Assembly (NCBI GenBank): GCA_036271015.1
Contig: DATBBL010000165.1
Coordinates: 1-12,071, forward strand
DNA length: 12,071 bases
Source: DASUAS01 sp036271015
GTDB lineage: Bacteria > Actinomycetota > Acidimicrobiia > IMCC26256 > DASPTH01
Direction of reading: 5' to 3'
Positions 6,752 to 12,071 of the stretch are shown here, one piece after another. Each line of letters opens with the position of its first letter. Positions within the stretch are counted from its first letter, which is position 1. The notes under the pieces are model-generated. The model ran no database searches. It saw nothing but the letters and a program-made list of their open reading frames with translations, and was not told where the DNA came from. The position numbers and the translations under genes were made by a program.

Positions 6752-7996
6752 GTGACCAGCACGGAGTACATCCAGATCACGCACCGGGAGCTGCCGTACA
6801 CGACGTTCGACGCCGACAACCACCTCTACGAGAACCGCGACGCGCTCACCAAGTTCCTGCCGCGCGAGTACGAGGGTGTCGTGAAGTACGTCGACATCAA
6901 CGGCCGGACCAAGCTGGCCATCCGCGACAAGATCTCCGACTACATCCCCAACCCGACGTTCGGGAAGGTGGCGGTGCCCGGTGGCGCCGGCTACGACGTG
7001 ACGAAGGGCGGCAAGGGCCTCAACGCGGCGACCGGGTTCGGGAAGATGGTCGCGATGCCGAGCCTCGACGCGTTCTTCGACCCGGAGCCGCGCCTCGAGC
7101 TCATGAAGGAGATGGGCATCGACCGCACGCTGCTGTGGCCGACGCTCGCCAGTGCGCTCGAGGAGCGCATCGCCGACGACCCCGACACGGTGTGCGTCGT
7201 GATCCACGCGCTGAACCAGTGGATGCACGAGCACTGGAGCTACGTGTACTCCGACGCCATCTACTCGACACCGATCATCAGCCTCGCCGCCGGTCCGGAG
7301 CGCGCGCTCGAGGAGCTCGAGTTCGTGCACGAGCGCGGGGCCAAGATCTTCCTCATCCGCGTGGCGCCGGTCCCGACGTGGAAGGGGCGCAAGTCGTTCG
7401 CGCTGCCGGAGTTCGACCCGTTCTGGGAGCGGGTGCAGGAGCTCGACGTCGTCGTCGGCATGCACTCGGGTGACTCCGGCTACACGCGCTACACCAACGA
7501 GTGGGAGGGCCTCGGCGACCGGGAGATGACGATCACCGCGGGATCGCGGCGCTCGAACCCGACGTTCCTCGCCCTGTCGTCGGAGAAGGACAACCTCGTC
7601 GACGCCATGGCGTCGATCATCGGGCACGGCCTCGCCACCCGCTTCCCGAAGCTGCGCTTCATGCCGGTCGAGTTCGGCAGCGGCTGGATCCGGCCGTTCT
7701 ACCGGAAGCTGCAGCGCGTGTACGACGAGGCCCCGGTGCTGTTCGACGAGAACCCGGTCGACGTGTTCAACCGGAGCGTCTGGGTGCACGCCTTCCACGA
7801 AGCCGATCCCAAGGGCCTCCTCGACCTCGGCATCCCGGCCGACCACGTCATGTTCGGCTCCGACTTCCCGCACCCGGAGGGCATGGAGGACCCACTCGCC
7901 TACTCGGAGGTCGTCAAGGACCTCCCGTTGGAGGAGCAGGCGCTCATCATGGGCGGCGCGCTCGAGCGGGCGATGAAGGTCGGAGCGCACGCCTGA
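6752..7996 (+). CDS. Amidohydrolase family protein (amidohydrolase 2/ACMSD-like)
   Basis: This is a metal-dependent TIM-barrel hydrolase or decarboxylase of the amidohydrolase-2 group. The N-terminal metal motif is FDADNHLYE (D20, D22, H24), with VGMHSGDSG (H238) in the middle and FGSDFPHPEG (D371) near the C-terminus, the usual metal-ligand and catalytic positions. The length of 414 residues is typical. I chose GTG 6752 because AGGGGG (6741-6746) lies 5 nt upstream; the frame is open further upstream, but that part overlaps the divergent transporter and has no family resemblance. It is first in a tight operon with a Rieske protein (18-nt gap) and a P450, which points to breakdown or modification of an organic, perhaps aromatic or isoprenoid, compound. 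The substrate is unknown. Confidence 0.9.
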   Translation: MTSTEYIQITHRELPYTTFDADNHLYENRDALTKFLPREYEGVVKYVDINGRTKLAIRDKISDYIPNPTFGKVAVPGGAGYDVTKGGKGLNAATGFGKMVAMPSLDAFFDPEPRLELMKEMGIDRTLLWPTLASALEERIADDPDTVCVVIHALNQWMHEHWSYVYSDAIYSTPIISLAAGPERALEELEFVHERGAKIFLIRVAPVPTWKGRKSFALPEFDPFWERVQELDVVVGMHSGDSGYTRYTNEWEGLGDREMTITAGSRRSNPTFLALSSEKDNLVDAMASIIGHGLATRFPKLRFMPVEFGSGWIRPFYRKLQRVYDEAPVLFDENPVDVFNRSVWVHAFHEADPKGLLDLGIPADHVMFGSDFPHPEGMEDPLAYSEVVKDLPLEEQALIMGGALERAMKVGAHA

Positions 7997-8014
7997 CCGG
8001 CGAGACTTCACCCG

Positions 8015-8347
8015 ATGAGCCACGACGACGAATTCATCGACGCCGCCCCGACGGACTACCTCGAGCCGGGTGAGACCGCCACCGTCGACGTCGACGGCGT
8101 GCCCGTGACCCTCGCCAACGCGGGCGGCGCGTGGTGCGCGTTCGAGAGCATGTGTCCGCACCAGGCCACGCCGCTGGGCGGGTTACCGTTGACGCGCAAC
8201 GTGCTGTTGCGTTGCCCCGAACACGGCTCCATCTTCGACGTGACGACCGGTGAGTGCGTCCTGCCCTCCGAGGACGGCTGGTCCGGCCCGTTGCGCACGT
8301 ACCGCACCCAGGTCGTGGACGACGTGGTGCAGGTCTCGCTGCACTGA
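8015..8347 (+). CDS. Rieske [2Fe-2S] ferredoxin-like protein
   Basis: A 110-residue single-domain Rieske protein. The cluster ligands are all present in the two standard boxes, CPHQ (C47, H49) and CPEHG (C67, H70), followed by SIFDVTTGECV. The small size and lack of a catalytic domain make it a soluble electron carrier, not an oxygenase subunit. It sits between the amidohydrolase and the P450 in the same direction, so it may feed electrons to the P450 or to a dioxygenase elsewhere. No reductase gene is visible. The Shine-Dalgarno is weak. Confidence 0.9.
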   Translation: MSHDDEFIDAAPTDYLEPGETATVDVDGVPVTLANAGGAWCAFESMCPHQATPLGGLPLTRNVLLRCPEHGSIFDVTTGECVLPSEDGWSGPLRTYRTQVVDDVVQVSLH

Positions 8348-8395
8348 CGCTCACACCCGCATGACCGACAGCCCAACCACAAGGACGGCACATCC

Positions 8396-9595
8396 GTGAC
8401 GATCACCAACGAGAGCGACATCTACTACGACCCGTTCAACAAGGAGATCGACAAGGATCCGCACCCGTTGTGGAAGCGGATGCGAGACGAGGCGCCGCTC
8501 TACCGCAACGAGAAGTTCGAATTCTACGCGCTGAGCCGCTACGACGACGTCGAGAAGGCCCTCGTCGACTGGGACACGTACCGGTCGGGGAAGGGATCGA
8601 CCCTCGAGACGATCATGGCCGGCTTCGACATCCCGCCGGGCCTGATCCTGATGGAGGATCCGCCGATCCACGACCTCCACCGCGGCCTGCTCTCACGCGT
8701 GTTCACGCCCAAGGCCATGAACGCGATCGAACCGAAGGTGCGCGAGTTCTGCGCCCGTACCCTCGACCCGCTGGTCGACATCGGTCGCTTCGACTTCATC
8801 GCCGATCTCGGTGCGGTGATGCCGATGCTGACGATCGGCATGCTGCTCGGGATCCCGGAGGAGGACCAGGTGGCGATCCGCGACCGGATCGACGAAGGCC
8901 TGCGCCTCGACGACGACACCGAGGTGCCGTCGGGCGACCTGGCGCTGGCGGGTGCCCAGCTGTTCTCCGACTACATCGACTGGCGGGCCGAGCACCCGTC
9001 CGACGACCTCATGACCCAGCTCCTCAACGCCGAGTTCGAGGACGAGACGGGAACGATGCGCAAGCTCGACCGGATGGAGATCCTCACCTACGTGATGCTC
9101 CTCGCCGGCGCCGGGAACGAGACCACGACCCGGCTGATCGGCTGGACCGGCAAGCTGCTCGCCGAGCACCCCGACCAGCGCCGCGAGCTCGCCGCCGACC
9201 GGTCGCTGGTGCCCCAGGCCATCGAGGAGATCCTGCGGTACGAGGCGCCGTCGCCGGTCCAGGCCCGGACGGTCAACCGTGACGTCGAGTACTACGGGCA
9301 GACGGTGCGCGAGGGCAGCATCATGGTGATCCTCAACGGTTCCGGCAACCGCGACGACCGGCACTTCCCCGACGGTGACCGGTTCGACATCCATCGGACC
9401 ATCGACCACCACCTGAGCTTCGGCTACGGCCTGCACTTCTGCCTGGGTGCGGCGCTGGCCCGGCTCGAGGGCCGGGTGGCGCTCGACGAGGTGCTGCAGC
9501 GCTGGTCCGACTGGGACGTCGACTGGGGCCACGCCAAGCAGGCGCACACCCCGACCGTGCGGGGCTGGGAGCGACTGCCGGTCATCACCTCCTGA
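8396..9595 (+). CDS. Cytochrome P450
   Basis: A soluble bacterial P450 of 399 residues, the usual class I length. Signatures in order are the I-helix AGAGNETTT (E242-T243, oxygen activation), the K-helix ExxR as EEILR (E278-R281), the RFDIHR segment and the heme loop FGYGLHFCLG with Cys349 as thiolate ligand. It should hydroxylate or otherwise oxidise a small hydrophobic molecule using NAD(P)H-derived electrons. The start is GTG 8396 with AAGGACGG upstream. It closes the operon with the amidohydrolase and the Rieske protein; no 3Fe-4S ferredoxin is adjacent, which is unusual for actinobacterial P450s. The substrate cannot be assigned. Confidence 0.95.
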   Translation: MTITNESDIYYDPFNKEIDKDPHPLWKRMRDEAPLYRNEKFEFYALSRYDDVEKALVDWDTYRSGKGSTLETIMAGFDIPPGLILMEDPPIHDLHRGLLSRVFTPKAMNAIEPKVREFCARTLDPLVDIGRFDFIADLGAVMPMLTIGMLLGIPEEDQVAIRDRIDEGLRLDDDTEVPSGDLALAGAQLFSDYIDWRAEHPSDDLMTQLLNAEFEDETGTMRKLDRMEILTYVMLLAGAGNETTTRLIGWTGKLLAEHPDQRRELAADRSLVPQAIEEILRYEAPSPVQARTVNRDVEYYGQTVREGSIMVILNGSGNRDDRHFPDGDRFDIHRTIDHHLSFGYGLHFCLGAALARLEGRVALDEVLQRWSDWDVDWGHAKQAHTPTVRGWERLPVITS

Positions 9596-9604
9596 ACGAA
9601 CTGC

Positions 9605-9970
9605 TCAGGTCGGGCGCGCGTACGTCTCCGCCGCCGAGGTGTCGAACTCGTAGGCCACGAACGGCTCGGTGCCGACGACCCACGCGTCGTGGCCGGGCTT
9701 GATCTCGTACGCCTGGCCGGCGCAGACCTCGGCCTCGGTGCCGTCGTCGTGCACCACGTGCAGCACGCCGTCCACGACGACGCCGAGGTGATGGTTCTGG
9801 CAGCTGTCACCGCCCACCAGCGGCTTGATGCAGTCCGACCAGCGCCATCCGGGCTGTGCCGTCATCCGTGCCGCCTTCGGCCCACCCAGGTCGACCACCT
9901 CGATCTTGGTCTTGTCGGGCGTCCGGGTCTCGTCGGGTGTGTCGAAGCTCTTCGCGTTCAGGCTTGCCAT
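9605..9970 (-). CDS. Small cupin-domain protein
   Basis: A 121-residue single-domain cupin. The first motif region is CQNHHLGVVVDGVLHVVHDDG (H60, H61) and the second is GQAYEIKPGHDAWVVG (P92, G93, H94), giving a beta-barrel fold. The usual Glu of motif 1 is not obvious, so metal binding is uncertain. I chose ATG 9970 because AAGGA lies 7-10 nt upstream; an earlier ATG at 10108 would add a basic stretch unlike the family. It is tail to tail with the P450 (9-nt gap). It may be a ligand sensor or a small enzyme; the role is unknown. Confidence 0.85.
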   Translation of the reverse strand: MASLNAKSFDTPDETRTPDKTKIEVVDLGGPKAARMTAQPGWRWSDCIKPLVGGDSCQNHHLGVVVDGVLHVVHDDGTEAEVCAGQAYEIKPGHDAWVVGTEPFVAYEFDTSAAETYARPT

Positions 9971-10095
9971 GAAGTGTCCTTCCCGAGCTGTCGTGGAGAT
10001 GTCTCCGAAACCACTGGAGCACGAGTTGCGCACCGCCATCTTCGTCGCGCGTACCGCGGCCGTCCAGGTGGAGAAACCGAGACGTCGGAGTGAGT

Positions 10096-10120
10096 CATCC
10101 GGGTGCACTCCGGCTCCGTA
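10096..10120 (+). promoter_or_regulatory. Possible SigK-type ECF promoter upstream of the sigma gene
   Basis: CATCC (10096-10100) and CCGTA (10116-10120), 15 nt apart, resemble the -35 CCATCC and -10 CCGAAT elements described for mycobacterial SigK. The site ends 38 nt before the sigma GTG start, in the 188-nt gap between the divergent cupin and sigma genes. This suits autoregulation, but the spacing and -10 match are imperfect. Confidence 0.3.
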
Positions 10121-10158
10121 CTCTTGGGGACCGGCCGACCACGAGGTAGAGGACCAGC

Positions 10159-10743
10159 GTGGAGCACGACCTGCGCGACGCGAGCGATGCCGCCCTGGTG
10201 GTGGCGATCGCCCGGTTCCGCGAGGAAGCTCTGGGCGAGGCCTACCGCCGCTACGGCGACGCTGCGTTCGGGCTCGCGGTCAGGGTCCTCCACGATCACG
10301 CCCTCGCCGAGGAGATCGTTCAGGAGGTGTTCCTCCGGCTCTGGAACGACCCGGAGAAGTTCGATCCGGGGCGAGGCTCCCTGCGCGCCTTCATCATGGC
10401 GACCGTCCACAGCCGTGCCATCGACCTGGTGCGAGCCGAGTCGTCGCGACGAGCGCGGGAAGCGCGCCATGATCGCCTGCATCCGCACGCTGAATACGAG
10501 CTCGAGCGCGAGATCGTCGATCTCACCGTCGCCGAGCAGGTCCGCGCCGCGCTCGACGGCCTGACGGACGACGAGCGGCGGGCGATCGAGCTCGCGTACT
10601 TCGGCGGGCACAGCTACCGCGAGGTGGCAACCCTCCTCGCGCAACCGGAGGGCACGATCAAGAGTCGGATCCGGGTGGGGTTGCGCCGGTTGCGCGACTC
10701 CCTCGTCGAGTCGGGGATCACGTCGGCGTGGACCGAGAGCTGA
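10159..10743 (+). CDS. ECF RNA polymerase sigma factor (SigK-like)
   Basis: A 194-residue extracytoplasmic-function sigma factor. Region 2 runs from about residue 28 to 92, with ALAEEIVQEVFLRLW for core binding and GSLRAFIMATVHSRAIDLVR for -10 recognition. Region 4 (about 128-185) contains LTDDERRAIELAYFGGHSY and a helix-turn-helix EVATLLAQPEGTIKSRIRVG for the -35 box. GTG 10159 is preceded by AGAGGA. The gene overlaps the anti-sigma gene by 16 nt, so the two are coupled. An RskA-type partner points to the SigK-like group. The regulon is likely envelope or redox linked, which is inference. Confidence 0.92.
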   Translation: MEHDLRDASDAALVVAIARFREEALGEAYRRYGDAAFGLAVRVLHDHALAEEIVQEVFLRLWNDPEKFDPGRGSLRAFIMATVHSRAIDLVRAESSRRAREARHDRLHPHAEYELEREIVDLTVAEQVRAALDGLTDDERRAIELAYFGGHSYREVATLLAQPEGTIKSRIRVGLRRLRDSLVESGITSAWTES

Positions 10744-11507
10744 CGCGCGCCGAGCTCGACGAGCTCCTCCCGCTGTTCGCGCTCGACGCGCTCGACGGGG
10801 AGGAGCGGGCACAGGTCGAGCGGTACGTCGCGCGCGACGAGACCGCGCATGCCGAGGTGGAGTCGTTGCGCGAGGCGATCGCGCTGCTGCCCCCGGCCGG
10901 CGTGCAGGCTCCCGCGTCGCTGTGGTCGACCATCGAGGGCTCGCTCGGTGCGCCCAGGGAGCACCCTGCCCCTCCGCTCCGGCTGGTGTCGCCGCCGGCC
11001 GCGCCCGGGCGCCGACGCGCGCGGAGGCCCCGGCGGATGGCGGCCGCGGTGCTCGCCGCCGCCGCGATCGTCGCGGTCACGGTGCTCGGGGTGCAGGTGG
11101 TGCGCCAGCAGCACCGCATCGACGACCTGGCCGCGGAGATGCACGGTGACCCGATGCGACAGCAGGCGCTGGCGGCGCGGGCGTCGAAGGACTCGCACGT
11201 GATCCGCCTCGGCGGGACCGCGGGCAACGGCGACGCCGAGATCGTGATGCTGCTCGACGGCACCGGGTACTTCATGGACCACGACCTGCCGGCGCTGGAT
11301 CGCGGATCCACCTACCAGCTGTGGGCGAAGGTGGGTGACCCCGACTCGCCGCGCATGGTGTCGCTCGGCGTGCTCGGCGCCGACCCGGATGTCGTGCCGT
11401 TCCGCTTGTCGGCCCCCGCGACCATGTTCGAGGTCACGAAGGAGACCGCGCCGGGGAGTACCGTGCCCGACGAATCGAGCGTGATGATGCGCGGCGCGGT
11501 GACCTGA
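10728..11507 (+). CDS. RskA-like anti-sigma factor, single-pass membrane protein
   Basis: The 259-residue protein has the RskA layout. An N-terminal helical sigma-binding domain (about 1-75, with LLPLFALDALDGEERAQVERY) lacks the zinc H-x3-C-x2-C motif of ZAS-type anti-sigmas. A Pro/Arg-rich linker follows, then one transmembrane helix at about residues 104-125, and an extracytoplasmic C-terminal domain with GSTYQLWAKV, a hallmark of the anti-sigma-K domain. It should hold the sigma factor at the membrane until regulated proteolysis releases it. Start GTG 10728 lies inside the sigma gene. Confidence 0.9.
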   Translation: MDRELTRAELDELLPLFALDALDGEERAQVERYVARDETAHAEVESLREAIALLPPAGVQAPASLWSTIEGSLGAPREHPAPPLRLVSPPAAPGRRRARRPRRMAAAVLAAAAIVAVTVLGVQVVRQQHRIDDLAAEMHGDPMRQQALAARASKDSHVIRLGGTAGNGDAEIVMLLDGTGYFMDHDLPALDRGSTYQLWAKVGDPDSPRMVSLGVLGADPDVVPFRLSAPATMFEVTKETAPGSTVPDESSVMMRGAVT

Positions 11508-11545
11508 CCGACGCGACGCGAGGGGCACAGCTGACGTCAGGGACC

Positions 11546-11583
11546 CCGCCCGGCGCCTGGCTGGAGTCCCAGGCACCGGGCGG
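11546..11583. terminator. Strong convergent hairpin terminator
   Basis: Two 15-nt arms (11546-11560 and 11569-11583) pair with one C-A mismatch around an 8-nt loop, lying 39 nt after the anti-sigma stop and 18 nt beyond the stop of the converging PepSY gene. The symmetric position indicates a bidirectional terminator. No T-tract follows. Confidence 0.7.
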
Positions 11584-11601
11584 TGGGCATCCGGGATGCG
11601 A

Positions 11602-12006
11602 CTACTTCATGCCGTCCTCGGTGCTCGCGACGCTGAAGTCGGCGTTGACCTTGACGGTCACCTTGCTCCCGTCGGACTTCGTCATGTGCGCCTCGTACGT
11701 CGCGCCCTCGGCATCGGTCTCGACACGGTCGATGGTCGCCCCCGGCACCGCGGCCTGTGCGGCGGCGGTCACCTTGGTCGCGGTGTCACCGGTGAGGACG
11801 GTCTCGGTGATGCCGTTGGCGGTGTGCCCACCCTGGCTCGGGTCTCGTGCGGTGCCCGAGTCGGTCGGCGCCGTCGTGCTCGACGACGAGGACGACGAGC
11901 CGGTTTGCGCCTGCGCGGTTCCGAAGACCGACGCGCCGACGGCGCCTCCGGCGATCGTGGCGCCGAGCAGTGCGCCGCTGAGCATGGCCTTGTGTGCGAA
12001 CTTCAT
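11602..12006 (-). CDS. Secreted PepSY-like domain protein
   Basis: A 134-residue exported protein. The signal peptide has basic MKFAHK, a hydrophobic core SGALLGATIAGGAVGASVFG and probable cleavage after AQA (about residue 33). A Ser/Thr-rich linker follows (SSSSSSSTT near 37-45). The rest, from ITETVLTGDTATKVTAAAQAA to VNADFSVASTEDGM, has the helix plus beta-strand pattern of PepSY domains: an A-rich helix, P-G-A-T-I-D-R-V-E-T-D, Y-E-A-H, then D-G-S-K-V-T-V-K-V. PepSY domains are often linked to protease inhibition or extracellular binding; no function is proven here. AGGGAG lies about 9 nt upstream of the ATG. It is convergent with the anti-sigma gene. Confidence 0.85.
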   Translation of the reverse strand: MKFAHKAMLSGALLGATIAGGAVGASVFGTAQAQTGSSSSSSSTTAPTDSGTARDPSQGGHTANGITETVLTGDTATKVTAAAQAAVPGATIDRVETDAEGATYEAHMTKSDGSKVTVKVNADFSVASTEDGMK

Positions 12007-12071
12007 CGAGTCTGTTCTCCCTGGTGGGTCGGTGCAGCCGCCGCATCTCGACGACTCGGGCCACCATGGAG

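Noticed and set aside
6599..8161. 520-codon minus-strand open frame opposite the amidohydrolase
   Set aside because: Antisense shadow of a gene with intact metal-binding motifs; no recognisable family, and it crosses into the Rieske gene.
9971..10108. Upstream start of the cupin gene at ATG 10108
   Set aside because: Added residues do not resemble a cupin, cover the likely promoter region, and ATG 9970 has a good Shine-Dalgarno.
1..12071. tRNA, rRNA, CRISPR or insertion-sequence features
   Set aside because: No clover-leaf-like sequence, regular repeat-spacer pattern, transposase motif or terminal inverted repeats were seen.

Overview
The window looks like chromosomal DNA from a high-GC actinobacterium. 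Pointers are the strong G/C bias at third codon positions, an F420-type luciferase-like oxidoreductase, an MMPL transporter, a SigK/RskA-like sigma/anti-sigma pair, and a P450 next to an amidohydrolase. An Acidimicrobiia- or Mycobacteriales-like host would fit, but no marker here fixes the taxon. I see no RNA gene, insertion sequence, CRISPR array or prophage gene.

Layout. (a) 1-1481, plus strand: the 3' end of an MFS transporter overlaps by ATGA the start of an LLM-class oxidoreductase whose frame has no stop codon where the family normally ends. (b) 1482-2523: two divergent small genes of unknown function. (c) 2555-6537, minus strand: a compact three-gene operon read as MMPL transporter, TetR regulator, then a TlpA/thioredoxin-like protein. 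The last gene has an in-frame TGA exactly at the redox active site (W-A-S-W-TGA-G-C-R), followed at the right distance by a 17-nt SECIS-like hairpin. I read it as one 353-residue selenoprotein, not two ORFs or a pseudogene. This is the most interesting object in the window.

(d) 6538-6751: a divergent control region with an AT-rich repeat cluster (two TAAGTTA direct repeats and a TAACT-N6-AGTTA inverted repeat), a good operator candidate for the operon's TetR protein. (e) 6752-9595, plus strand: amidohydrolase, Rieske ferredoxin-like protein and cytochrome P450, which look like a small oxidative catabolic or modification operon. (f) 9605-9970, minus strand: a small cupin, tail to tail with the P450. 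(g) 10159-11507, plus strand: an ECF sigma factor overlapping its membrane-bound RskA-like anti-sigma factor, with a possible SigK-type autoregulatory promoter upstream. (h) 11602-12006, minus strand: a secreted PepSY-like protein, separated from the anti-sigma gene by a strong convergent hairpin.

How the genes may work together (inference). The TetR protein probably senses a hydrophobic ligand and controls both its own MMPL-regulator-selenoprotein operon and the divergent amidohydrolase-Rieske-P450 operon. If so, export, oxidation and thiol/selenol redox chemistry would be under one switch. The sigma/anti-sigma pair and the PepSY protein form a separate envelope-signalling block.
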